In this document: positions 49,511 through 62,700 of the stretch, piece after piece
Position numbering within the stretch: position 1 is the stretch's first letter
Layout: each line of letters opens with the position of its first letter
Source: Rhabditoides inermis
Lineage: Eukaryota; Nematoda; Chromadorea; Rhabditida; Rhabditidae
Direction of reading: 5' to 3'
DNA length: 64,000 nt
NCBI GenBank assembly: GCA_963966185.1
Contig: CAWZYM010000295.1
Location: 1,328,501 to 1,392,500 of the forward strand
The notes under the pieces: generated by a model
What the model was told of the DNA's origin: nothing
What the model saw: only the letters and a program-made list of their open reading frames with translations
Database searches by the model: none
Program-made: the position numbers and the translations under genes

Positions 49511-52500
49511 TCTCAGGATGAACTCTCAGGATAAACTCTCAGGATAAACTCTCAGGATAAACTCTCAGGATAAACTTTCAGGATAAACTCTCAGGATAAA
49601 CTCTCAAGAAAAACTCTCAGGATAAACTCTCAGGATAAACTCTCAGGATAAAGTCTCAGGATAAACTTTCAGTGAAAGTCTGAGGTTAATCTCTCAGGAT
49701 AAAGTCTCAGGATAAACTTTCAGAGAAAGTCTGAGGATAATCTCTCAGGATAAACTCTCAGGATAAACTTTCAGGATGAACTCTCAGGATAAACTCTCAG
49801 GATAAAGTCTCAGGATAAAATCTCAGGACAACTCAGGATAAACTCTAGACAACACAGGATAAACATTCAGGATAAACTTCCAGGATAAAATCTCAGGATG
49901 AACTTTCAGGATAAACTTTCAGGATAAACTCTCAGGATAAACTCTCAGGATAAACTCTCAGGATAAACTCTCAGGATAAAGTCTCAGGATAAACTTTCAG
50001 GATAAACTCTCAGGATAAACTCTCAAGATAAACTCTCAGGATAAACTCTCAGGATAAACTCTCAGGATAAAGTCTCAGGATAAACTTTCAGAGAAAGTCT
50101 GAGGATAATCTCGCAGGATGAAGTCTCAGGATAAACTTTCAGAGAAAGTCTGAGGATAATCTCTCAGGATAAACTCTCAGGATAAACACAGGATAAACTT
50201 TCAGGATGAAGCCTCAAGATAAAGTCTCAGGACAAACACAGAATAAACTCTCAGGATAAACTTTCAGGATAAACTCTCAGGATAAACTATCAGGATAAAC
50301 TCTCAGGAAAAAGTCTCAGGATAAAATCTCAGGTGAACTCAGGATAAACTCTCATTACAAACTCAAGACAACACAGGACAAACTTTCAGAAAAAAAAACT
50401 TCCAGAATAAACTCTCAGGATGAACTTTCAGGATAAACTTTCAGGATAAACTCTCAGGATAAACTCTCAAGATAAACTCTCAGGATAAAGTCTCAGGATA
50501 AAGTCTCAGGATAAACTTTCAGGATGAAGCCTCAAGATAAAGTCTCAGGATAAACACAGAATAAACTCTCAGGATAAACTTTCAGGATAAACTCTCTTTT
50601 TTCTCTCAGGATAAACTCTCAGGATAAACACAGGATAAACTCTCAGGATGAAGCCTCAAGATAAAGTCTCAGGACAAACACAGAATAAACTTTCAGGATA
50701 AACTTTCAGGATAAACTCTCAGGATAAACTCTCAGGATAAACTCTCAGGAAAAAGTCTCAGGATAAAATCTCAGGTGAACTCAGGATAAACTCTCATTAC
50801 AAACACAAGACAACACAGGACAAACTTTCAGAAAAAAAACTTCCAGAATAAACTCTCAGGATGAACTTTCAGGATAAACTTTCAGGATAAACTCTCAGGA
50901 TAAACTCTCAAGATAAACTCTCAGGATAAAGTCTCAGGATAAAGTCTCAGGATAAACTTTCAGGATGAAGCCTCAAGATAAAGTCTCAGGATAAACACAG
51001 AATAAACTCTCAGGATAAACTTTCAGGATAAACTCTCTTTTTTCTCTCAGGATAAACTCTCAGGATAAACACAGGATAAACTCTCAGGATGAAGCCTCAA
51101 GATAAAGTCTCAGAATAAACACAGAATAAACTCTCAGAATAAACTTTCAGGATAAACTCTCAGGATAAACTCTCAGGATAAACTCTCAGGAAAAAGTCTC
51201 AGGATAAAATCTCAGGTGAACTCAGGATAAACTCTCATTACAAACTCAAGACAACACAGGATAAACTTTCAGAAAAAAAACTTCCAGAATAAACTCTCAG
51301 GATGAACTTTCAGGATAACTTTTCAGGATAAACTCTCAGGATAAACTCTCAGGATAAACTCTCAGGATAAACTCTCAGGAAAAAGTCTCAGGATAAACTT
51401 TCAAGATAAACTCTCAGGATAAACTCTCAAGATAAACTTTCAGGATAATCTCTCAGGATAAAGTCTCAGGATAAACTTTCAGAGAAAGTCTGAGGATAAT
51501 CTCTCAGGATAAACTCTCAGGATAAACACAGGATAAACTCTCAGGATAAACTCTCAGGATGAAGCCTCAAGATAAACTCTCAGGATAAACTCTCAGGATA
51601 AACTCTCAGGGTAAAGTCTCAGGATAAACTCTAGACAACACAGGATAAACATTCAGGATAAACTTCCAGGATAAACTCTCAGGATGAACTTTCAGGATAA
51701 ACTTTCAGGATAAACTCTCAGGATAAACTCTCAGGATAAAGTCTCAGGATAAACTCTCAGGATAAAGTCTCAGGATAAACTTTCAGAGAAAGTCTGAGGA
51801 TAAACTCTCAGGATAAACTCTCAGGATAAAGTCTCAGGATAATTTTTAAGAGAAAGTCTGAGGATAATCTCTCAGGATGAAGTCTCAGGATAAACTTTCA
51901 GAGAAAGTCTGAGGATAATCTCTCAAAATAAAGTCTCAGGATAAACACAGAATAAACTCTCAGGATAAATTTTCAAGATAAACTCTCAGGATAAACTCTC
52001 AGGATAAACTCTCAGGATAAAATTTCAGGACAACTCAGGATAAACTCTAGACAACACAGGATAAACATTCAGGATAAACTTCCAGGATAAACTCTCAGGA
52101 TGAACTTTCAGGATAAACTTTTAGGATAAACTCTCAGGATAAACTTTCAGGACAAACTCTCAGGATAAACTCTCAGGATAAAGTCTCAGGATAAACTTTC
52201 AGAGAAAGTCTGAGAATAATCTCTCAGGATAAACTCTCAGGATAAACACAGGATAAACTTTCAGAAAAAAAAACTTCCAGAATAAACTCTCAGGATGAAC
52301 TTTCAGGATAACTTTTCAGGATAAACTCTCAGGATAAACTCTCAGGATAAACTCTCAGGATAAACTCTCAGGATAAACTCTCAGAATAAAGTCTCAGAAT
52401 AAACTTTCAGGATAAACTCTCAGGATAAACTCTCAAGATAAACTCTCAGGATAAACTCTCAGGATAAACTCTCAGGATAAACTCTCAGGATAAACTCTCA

Positions 52501-54674
52501 GGATAAACTCTCAGGATAAACTCTCAGGATAAAGTCTCAGGATAAACTTTCAGGATAAACTCTCAGGATAAACTCTCAGGATAAACACAGGATAAACTCT
52601 CAGGATAAACTTTCAGGATGAACTCTCAGGATAAACTCTCAGGATAAAGTCTCAGGATAAAATCTCAGGACAACTCAGGATAAACTCTAGACAACACAGG
52701 ATAAACATTCAGGATAAACTTCCAGGATAAACTCTCAGGATGAACTTTCAGAGAAAGTCTGAGGATAATCTCTCAGGATGAAGTCTCAGGATAAACACAG
52801 AATAAACTCTCAGGATAAACTTTCAGGATAAACTCTCAGGATAAACTCTCAGGATAAACTCTCAGGATAAAATTTCAGGACAACTCAGAATAAACTCTAG
52901 ACAACACAGGATAAACATTCAGGATGAACTTCCAGGATAAACTCTCAGAATGAACTTTCAGGATAAACTTTTAGGATAAACTCTCAGGATAAACTTTCAG
53001 GACAAACTCTCAGGATAAACTCTCAGGATAAACTCTCAGGATAAACTCTCAGGAAAAAGTCTCAGGATAAAATCTCAGGTGAACTCAGGATAAACTCTCA
53101 TTACAAACTCAAGACAACACAGGATAAACTTTCAGAAAAAAAACTTCCAGGATAAACTCTCAGGATGAACTCTCAGGATAAACTCTCAGGATAAACTCTC
53201 AGGATAAACTCTCAGGATAAACTTTCAGGATAAACTCTCAGGATAAACTCTCAAGAAAAACTCTCAGGATAAACTCTCAGGATAAACTCTCAGGATAAAG
53301 TCTCAGGATAAACTTTCAGTGAAAGTCTGAGGATAATCTCTCAGGATAAAGTCTCAGGATAAACTTTCAGAGAAAGTCTGAGGATAATCTCTCAGGATAA
53401 ACTCTCAGGATAAACTTTCAGGATGAACTCTCAGGATAAACTCTCAGGATAAAGTCTCAGGATAAAATCTCAGGACAACTCAGGATAAACTCTAGACAAC
53501 ACAGGATAAACATTCAGGATAAACTTCCAGGATAAAATCTCAGGATGAACTTTCAGGATAAACTTTCAGGATAAACTCTCAGGATAAACTCTCAGGATAA
53601 ACTCTCAGGATAAACTCTCAGGATAAAGTCTCAGGATAAACTTTCAGGATAAACTCTCAGGATAAACTCTCAAGATAGACTCTCAGGATAAACTCTCAGG
53701 ATAAACTCTCAGGATAAAGTCTCAGGATAAACTTTCAGAGAAAGTCTGAGGATAATCTCGCAGGATGAAGTCTCAGGATAAACTTTCAGAGAAAGTCTGA
53801 GGATAATCTCTCAGGATAAACTCTCAGGATAAACACAGGATAAACTTTCAGGATGAAGCCTCAAGATAAAGTCTCAGGACAAACACAGAATAAACTCTCA
53901 GGATAAACTTTCAGGATAAACTCTCAGGATAAACTCTCATGATAAACTCTCAGGAAAAAGTCTCAGGATAAAATCTCAGGTGAACTCAGGATAAACTCTC
54001 ATTACAAACTCAAGACAACACAGGACAAACTTTCAGAAAAAAAACTTCCAGAATAAACTCTCAGGATGAACTTTCAGGATAAACTTTCAGGATAAACTCT
54101 CAGGATAAACTCTCAAGATAAACTCTCAGGATAAAGTCTCAGGATAAAGTCTCAGGATAAACTTTCAGGATGAAGCCTCAAGATAAAGTCTCAGGATAAA
54201 CACAGAATAAACTCTCAGGATAAACTTTCAGGATGAACTCTCTTTTTTCTCTCAGGATAAACTCTCAGGATAAACACAGGATAAACTCTCAGGATGAAGC
54301 CTCAAGATAAAGTCTCAGGATAAACACAGAATAAACTCTCAGAATAAACTTTCAGGATAAACTCTCAGGATAAACTCTCAGGATAAACTCTCAGGAAAAA
54401 GTCTCAGGATAAAATCTCAGGTGAACTCAGGATAAACTCTCATTACAAACTCAAGACAACACAGGATAAACTTTCAAAAAAAAAAACTTCCAGAATAAAC
54501 TCTCAGGATGAACTTTCAGGATAACTTTTCAGGATAAACTCTCAGGATAAACTCTCAGGATAAACTCTCAGGATAAACTCTCAGGAAAAAGTCTCAGGAT
54601 AAACTTTCAAGATAAACTCTCAGGATAAACTCTCAAGATAAACTTTCAGGATAATCTCTCAGGATAAAGTCTCA
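49511..54674 (+). repeat. 5,296-bp higher-order repeat, unit 2
   Basis: This is the second unit, which repeats the same internal pattern: CAGTGAAAG at 49670 and 53317 (3,647 bp) and T-tracts at 50597 and 51038 (441 bp). It follows unit 1 until about 54,674. There unit 1 turns into GATAAAATCTCAGGTGAAC, while this copy continues with GATAAACTTTCAGAGAAAG. Confidence 0.8.
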
Positions 54675-57240
54675 GGATAAACTTTCAGAGAAAGTCTGAG
54701 GATAATCTCTCAGGATAAACTCTCAGGATAAACACAGGATAAACTCTCAGGATAAACTCTCAGGATGAAGCCTCAAGATAAACTTTCAGGATAAACTTTC
54801 AGGATAAACTCTCAGGATAAACTCTCATGATAAACTCTCAGGATAAACTCTCAGGATAAAGTCTCAGGATAAACTTTCAGGATAAACTCTCAGGATAAAC
54901 TCTCAAGATAAACTCTCAGGATAAACTCTCAGGATAAACTCTCAGGATAAAGTCTCAGGATAAACTTTAAGAGAAAGTCTGAGGATAATCTCTCAGGATA
55001 AAGTCTCAGGATAAACTTTCAGAGAAAGTCTGAGGATAATCTCTCAGGATAAACTCTCAGGATAAACTCTCAGGATAAACTCTCAGGATAAAGTCTCAGG
55101 ATAAACTTTAAGAGAAAGTCTGAGGATAATCTCTCAGGATAAAGTCTCAGGATAAAATCTCAGGACAACTCAGGATAAACTCTAGACAACACAGGATAAA
55201 CATTCAGAATAAACTTCCAGGATAAAATCTCAGGATGAACTTTCAGGATAAACTTTCAGGATAAACTATCAGGATAAACTCTCAGGATAAACTCTCAGGA
55301 TAAACTCTCAGGATAAAGTCTCAGGAAAAAGTCTCAGGATAAAATCTCAGGTGAACTCAGGATAAACTCTCATTACAAACTCAAGACAACACAGGACAAA
55401 CTTTCAGAAAAAAAAACTTCCAGAATAAACTCTCAGGATGAACTTTCAGGATAAACTTTCAGGATAAACTCTCAGGATAAACTCTCAAGATAAACTCTCA
55501 GGATAAAGTCTCAGGATAAAGTCTCAGGATAAACTTTCAGGATGAAGCCTCAAGATAAAGTCTCAGGATAAACACAGAATAAACTCTCAGAATAAACTTT
55601 CAGGATAAACTCTCAGGATAAACTCTCAGGATAAACTCTCAGGAAAAAGTCTCAGGATAAAATCTCAGGTGAACTCAGGATAAACTCTCATTACAAACTC
55701 AAGACAACACAGGATAAACTTTCAAAAAAAAAAACTTCCAGAATAAACTCTCAGGATGAACTTTCAGGATAACTTTTCAGGATAAACTCTCAGGATAAAC
55801 TCTCAGGATAAACTCTCAGGATAAACTCTCAGGAAAAAGTCTCAGGATAAACTTTCAAGATAAACTCTCAGGATAAACTCTCAAGATAAACTTTCAGGAT
55901 AATCTCTCAGGATAAAGTCTCAGGATAAACTTTCAGAGAAAGTCTGAGGATAATCTCTCAGGATAAACTCTCAGGATAAACACAGGATAAACTCTCAGGA
56001 TAAACTCTCAGGATGAAGCCTCAAGATAAACTCTCAGGATAAACTCTCAGGATAAACTCTCAGGATAAAGTCTCAGGATAAACTCTAGACAACACAGGAT
56101 AAACATTTAGGATAAACTTCCAGGATAAACTCTCAGGATGAACTTTCAGGATAAACTTTCAGGATAAACTCTCAGGATAAACTCTCATGATAAACTCTCA
56201 GGATAAACTCTCAGGATAAAGTCTCAGGATAAACTTTCAGGATAAACTCTCAGGATAAACTCTCAAGATAAACTCTCAGGATAAACTCTCAGGATAAACT
56301 CTCAGGATAAAGTCTCAGGATAAACTTTAAGAGAAAGTCTGAGGATAATCTCTCAGGATAAAGTCTCAGGATAAACTTTCAGAGAAAGTCTGAGGATAAT
56401 CTCTCAGGATAAACTCTCAGGATAAACTCTCAGGATAAACTCTCAGGATAAAGTCTCAGGATAAACTTTAAGAGAAAGTCTGAGGATAATCTCTCAGGAT
56501 AAAGTCTCAGGATAAAATCTCAGGACAACTCAGGATAAACTCTAGACAACACAGGATAAACATTCAGAATAAACTTCCAGGATAAAATCTCAGGATGAAC
56601 TTTCAGGATAAACTATCAGGATAAACTCTCAGGATAAACTCTCAGGATAAACTCTCAGGATAAAGTCTCAGGATAAACTTTCAGGATAAACTCTCAAGAT
56701 AAACTCTCAGGATAAACTTTCAGGATAAACTCTCAGGATAAAGTCTCAGGATAAACTTTCAGAGAAAGTCTGAGGATAATCTCGCAGGATGAAGTCTCAG
56801 GATAAACTTTCAGAGAAAGTCTGAGGATAATCTCTCAGGATAAACTCTCAGGATAAACACAGGATAAACTTTCAGGATGAAGCCTCAAGATAAAGTCTCA
56901 GGACAAACACAGAATAAACTCTCAGGATAAACTTTCAGGATAAACTCTCAGGATAAACTCTCAGGAAAAAGTCTCAGGATAAAATCTCAGGTGAACTCAG
57001 GATAAACTCTCATTACAAACTCAAGACAACACAGGACAAACTTTCAGAAAAAAAAACTTCCAGAATAAACTCTCAGGATAAACATTCAGGATAAACTTCC
57101 AGGATAAACTCTCAGGATGAACTTTCAGGATAAACTTTCAGGATAAACTCTCAGGATAAACTCTCAGGATAAACTCTCAGGATAAACTCTCAGGATAAAG
57201 TCTCAGGATAAACTTTCAGGTTAAACTCTCAGGATAAACT
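54675..57240 (+). repeat. Satellite block with ACTTTAAGAG variant
   Basis: This is satellite only. The ACTTTAAGAGAAAG variant occurs near 54,964, 55,105, 56,328 and 56,468, which marks an internal repeat of about 1,364 bp. The variants AACATTCAGAATAAAC and AAACTATCAGG also recur within it. No gene or transposon is present. Confidence 0.7.
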
Positions 57241-58500
57241 CTCAAGATAAACTCTCAGGATAAACTCTCAGGATAAACTCTCAGGATAAAGTCTCAGGAT
57301 AAACTTTCAGAGAAAGTCTGAGGATAATCTCTCAGGATGAAGTCTCATGATAAACACAGAATAAACTCTCAGGATAAACTTTCAGGATAAACTCTCAGGA
57401 TAAACTCTCAGGATAAACTCTCAGGATAAACTCTCAGGATAAAATTTCAGGACAACTCAGGATAAACTCTAGACAACACAGGATAAACATTCAGGATGAA
57501 CTTCCAGGATAAACTCTCAGGATGAACTTTCAGGATAAACTTTTAGGATAAACTCTCAGGATAAACTTTCAGGACAAACTCTCAGGATAAACTCTCAGGA
57601 TAAACTCTCAGGATAAACTCTCAGGAAAAAGTCTCAGGATAAAATCTCAGGTGAACTCAGGATAAACTCTCATTACAAACTCAAGACAACACAGGATAAA
57701 CTTTCAGAAAAAAAACTTCCAGGATAAACTCTCAGGATGAACTCTCAGGATAAACTCTCAGGATAAACTCTCAGGATAAACTCTCAGGATAAACTTTCAG
57801 GATAAACTCTCAGGATAAACTCTCAAGAAAAACTCTCAGGATAAACTCTCAGGATAAACTCTCAGGATAAAGTCTCAGGATAAACTTTCAGTGAAAGTCT
57901 GAGGATAATCTCTCAGGATAAAGTCTCAGGATAAACTTTCAGAGAAAGTCTGAGGATAATCTCTCAGGATAAACTCTCAGGATAAACTTTCAGGATGAAC
58001 TCTCAGGATAAACTCTCAGGATAAAGTCTCAGGATAAAATCTCAGGACAACTCAGGATAAACTCTAGACAACACAGGATAAACATTCAGGATAAACTTCC
58101 AGGATAAAATCTCAGGATGAACTTTCAGGATAAACTTTCAGGATAAACTCTCAGGATAAACTCTCAGGATAAACTCTCAGGATAAACTCTCAGGATAAAG
58201 TCTCAGGATAAACTTTCAGGATCAGGATAAACTCTCAGGATAAACTCTCAAGATAGACTCTCAGGATAAACTCTCAGGATAAAGTCTCAGGATAAAGTCT
58301 CAGGATAAACTTTCAGAGAAAGTCTGAGGATAATCTCGCAGGATGAAGTCTCAGGATAAACTTTCAGAGAAAGTCTGAGGATAATCTCTCAGGATAAACT
58401 CTCAGGATAAACACAGGATAAACTTTCAGGATGAAGCCTCAAGATAAAGTCTCAGGACAAACACAGAATAAACTCTCAGGATAAACTTTCAGGATAAACT
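57241..58500 (+). repeat. 1,260-bp tandem repeat, unit 1
   Basis: This unit is repeated at exactly 1,260 bp. Markers are GTCTCATGATAAACACAG near 57,342, a 7-base phase slip (TTCAGGATCAGGATAAAC) near 58,217, and AGATAGACTC near 58,251. I found only two substitutions against unit 2. Confidence 0.88.
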
Positions 58501-59760
58501 CTCAAGATAAACTCTCAGGATAAACTCTCAGGATAAACTCTCAGGATAAAGTCTCAGGATAAACTTTCAGAGAAAGTCTGAGGATAATCTCTCAGGATGA
58601 AGTCTCATGATAAACACAGAATAAACTCTCAGGATAAACTTTCAGGATAAACTCTCAGGATAAACTCTCAGGATAAACTCTCAGGATAAACTCTCAGGAT
58701 AAAATTTCAGGACAACTCAGGATAAACTCTAGACAACACAGGATAAACATTCAGGATGAACTTCCAGGATAAACTCTCAGGATGAACTTTCAGGATAAAC
58801 TTTTAGGATAAACTCTCAGGATAAACTTTCAGGACAAACTCTCAGGATAAACTCTCAGGATAAACTCTCAGGATAAACTCTCAGGAAAAAGTCTCAGGAT
58901 AAAATCTCAGGTGAACTCAGGATAAACTCTCATTACAAACTCAAGACAACACAGGATAAACTTTCAGAAAAAAAACTTCCAGGATAAACTCTCAGGATGA
59001 ACTCTCAGGATAAACTCTCAGGATAAACTCTCAGGATAAACTCTCAGGATAAACTTTCAGGATAAACTCTCAGGATAAACTCTCAAGAAAAACTCTCAGG
59101 ATAAACTCTCAGGATAAACTCTCAGGATAAAGTCTCAGGATAAACTTTCAGTGAAAGTCTGAGGATAATCTCTCAGGATAAAGTCTCAGGATAAACTTTC
59201 AGAGAAAGTCTGAGGATAATCTCTCAGGATAAACTCTCAGGATAAACTTTCAGGATGAACTCTCAGGAAAAACTCTCAGGATAAAGTCTCAGGATAAAAT
59301 CTCAGGACAACTCAGGATAAACTCTAGACAACACAGGATAAACATTCAGGATAAACTTCCAGGATAAAATCTCAGGATGAACTTTCAGGATAAACTTTCA
59401 GGATAAACTCTCAGGATAAACTCTCAGGATAAACTCTCAGGATAAACTCTCAGGATAAAGTCTCAGGATAAACTTTCAGGATCAGGATAAACTCTCAGGA
59501 TAAACTCTCAAGATAGACTCTCAGGATAAACTCTCAGGATAAACTCTCAGGATAAAGTCTCAGGATAAACTTTCAGAGAAAGTCTGAGGATAATCTCGCA
59601 GGATGAAGTCTCAGGATAAACTTTCAGAGAAAGTCTGAGGATAATCTCTCAGGATAAACTCTCAGGATAAACACAGGATAAACTTTCAGGATGAAGCCTC
59701 AAGATAAAGTCTCAGGACAAACACAGAATAAACTCTCAGGATAAACTTTCAGGATAAACT
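58501..59760 (+). repeat. 1,260-bp tandem repeat, unit 2
   Basis: This is the second unit of the nearly identical pair. Visible differences from unit 1 are CAGGAAAAACTC near 59,267 (unit 1 CAGGATAAACTC) and AAACTCTCAG near 59,541 (unit 1 AAAGTCTCAG). Confidence 0.88.
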
Positions 59761-62700
59761 CTCAGGATAAACTCTCAGGATAAACTCTCAGGAAAAAGTC
59801 TCAGGATAAAATCTCAGGTGAACTCAGGATAAACTCTCATTACAAACTCAAGACAACACAGGACAAACTTTCAGAAAAAAAAAACTTCCAGAATAAACTC
59901 TCAGGATGAACTTTCAGGATAAACTTTCAGGATAAACTCTCAGGATAAACTCTCAAGATAAACTCTCAGGATAAAGTCTCAGGATAAAGTCTCAGGATAA
60001 ACTTTCAGGATGAAGCCTCAAGATAAAGTCTCAGGATAAACACAGAATAAACTCTCAGGATAAACTTTCAGGATGAACTCTCTTTTTTTCTCTCAGGATA
60101 AACTCTCAGGATAAACACAGGATAAACTCTCAGGATGAAGCCTCAAGATAAAGTCTCAGGATAAACACAGAATAAACTCTCAGAATAAACTTTCAGGATA
60201 AACTCTCAGGATAAACTCTCAAGAAAAACTCTCAGGATAAACTCTCAGGATAAACTCTCAGGATAAAGTCTCAGGATAAACTTTCAGTGAAAGTCTGAGG
60301 ATAATCTCTCAGGATAAAGTCTCAGGATAAACTTTCAGAGAAAGTCTGAGGATAATCTCTCAGGATAAACTCTCAGGATAAACTTTCAGGATGAACTCTC
60401 AGGATAAACTCTCAGGATAAAGTCTCAGGATAAAATCTCAGGACAACTCAGGATAAACTCTAGACAACACAGGATAAACATTCAGGCGAAACTTCCAGGA
60501 TAAAATCTCAGGATGAACTTTCAGGATAAACTTTCAGGATAAACTCTCAGGATAAACTCTCAGGATAAACTCTCAGGATAAACTCTCAGGATAAAGTCTC
60601 AGGATAAACTTTCAGGATAAACTCTCAGGATAAACTCTCAAGATAGACTCTCAGGATAAACTCTCAGGATAAACTCTCAGGATAAAGTCTCAGGATAAAC
60701 TTTCAGAGAAAGTCTGAGGATAATCTCGCAGGATGAAGTCTCAGGATAAACTTTCAGAGAAAGTCTGAGGATAAACTCTCAGGATAAACTCTCAAGATAG
60801 ACTCTCAGGATAAACTCTCAGGATAAACTCTCAGGATAAAGTCTCAGGATAAACTTGCAGAGAAAGTCTGAGGATAATCTCGCAGGATGAAGTCTCAGGA
60901 TAAACTTTCAGAGAAAGTCTGAGGATAATCTCTCAGGATAAACTCTCAGGATAAACACAGGATAAACTTTCAGGATGAAGCCTCAAGATAAAGTCTCAGG
61001 ACAAACACAGAATAAACTCTCAGGATAAACTTTCAGGATAAACTCTCAGGATAAACTCTCAGGATAAACTCTCAGGAAAAAGTCTCAGGATAAAATCTCA
61101 GGTGAACTCAGGATAAACTCTCATTACAAACTCAAGACAACACAGGACAAACTTTCAGAAAAAAAACTTCCAGAATAAACTCTCAGGATGAACTTTCAGG
61201 ATAAACTTTCAGGATAAACTCTCAGGATAAACTCTCAAGATAAACTCTCAGGATAAAGTCTCAGGATAAAGTCTCAGGATAAACTTTCAGGATGAAGCCT
61301 CAAGATAAAGTCTCAGGATAAACACAGAATAAACTCTCAGGATAAACTTTCAGGATGAACTCTCTTTTTTCTCTCAGGATAAACTCTCAGGATAAACACA
61401 GGATAAACTCTCAGGATGAAGCCTCAAGATAAAGTCTCAGGATAAACACAGAATAAACTCTCAGAATAAACTTTCAGGATAAACTCTCAGGATAAACTCT
61501 CAAGAAAAACTCTCAGGATAAACTCTCAGGATAAACTCTCAGGATAAAGTCTCAGGATAAACTTTCAGTGAAAGTCTGAGGATAATCTCTCAGGATAAAG
61601 TCTCAGGATAAACTTTCAGAGAAAGTCTGAGGATAATCTCTCAGGATAAACTCTCAGGATAAACTTTCAGGATGAACTCTCAGGATAAACTCTCGGATAA
61701 ACTTTCAGGATAAACTCTCAGGATAAACTCTCAGGATAAACTCTCAGGATAAACTCTCAGGATAAAGTCTCAGGACAAACTTTCAGGATAAACTCTCAGG
61801 ATAAACTCTCAAGATAGACTCTCAGGATAAACTCTCAGGATAAACTCTCAGGATAAAGTCTCAGGATAAACTTTCAGAGAAAGTCTGAAGATAATCTCGC
61901 AGGATGAAGTCTCAGGATAAACTTTCAGAGAAAGTCTGAGGATAATCTCTCAGGATAAACTCTCAGGATAAACACAGGATAAACTTTCAGGATGAAGCCT
62001 CAAGATAAAGTCTCAGGATAAACTCTCAGGATAAACTCTCAGGATAAAATTTCAGGACAACTCAGGATAAACTCTAGACAACACAGGATAAACATTCAGG
62101 ATAAACTTCCAGGATAAACTCTCAGGATGAACTTTCAGGATAAACTTTTAGGATAAACTCTCAGGATAAACTTTCAGGACAAACTCTCAGGATAAACTCT
62201 CAGGATAAAGTCTCAGGATAAACTTTCAGAGAAAGTCTGAGAATAATCTCTCAGGATAAACTCTCAGGATAAACACAGGATAAACTTTCAGAAAAAAAAC
62301 TTCCAGAATAAACTCTCAGGATGAACTTTCAGGATAACTTTTCAGGATAAACTCTCAGGATAAACTCTCAGGATAAACTCTCAGGATAAACTCTCAGGAT
62401 AAACTCTCAGGATAAAGTCTCAGAATAAACTCTCAGGACAACTCAGGATAAACTCTAGACAACACAGTATAAACATTCAGGATAAACTTCCAGGATAAAC
62501 TCTCAGGATGAACTTTCAGAATAAACTTTCAGGATAAACTCTCAGGATAAACTCTCAGGATAAACTCTCAGGATAAACTCTCAGGATAAAGTCTCAGGAT
62601 AAACTTTCAGGTTAAACTCTCAGGATAAACTCTCAAGATAAACTCTCAGGATAAACTCTCAGGATAAACTCTCAGGATAAAGTCTCAGGATAAACTTTCA

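Noticed and set aside
57241..59760. Purely artefactual duplication from assembly.
   Set aside because: It cannot be ruled out, but the two units differ at sites I could read and a third related unit follows. A real tandem duplication is the simpler reading.
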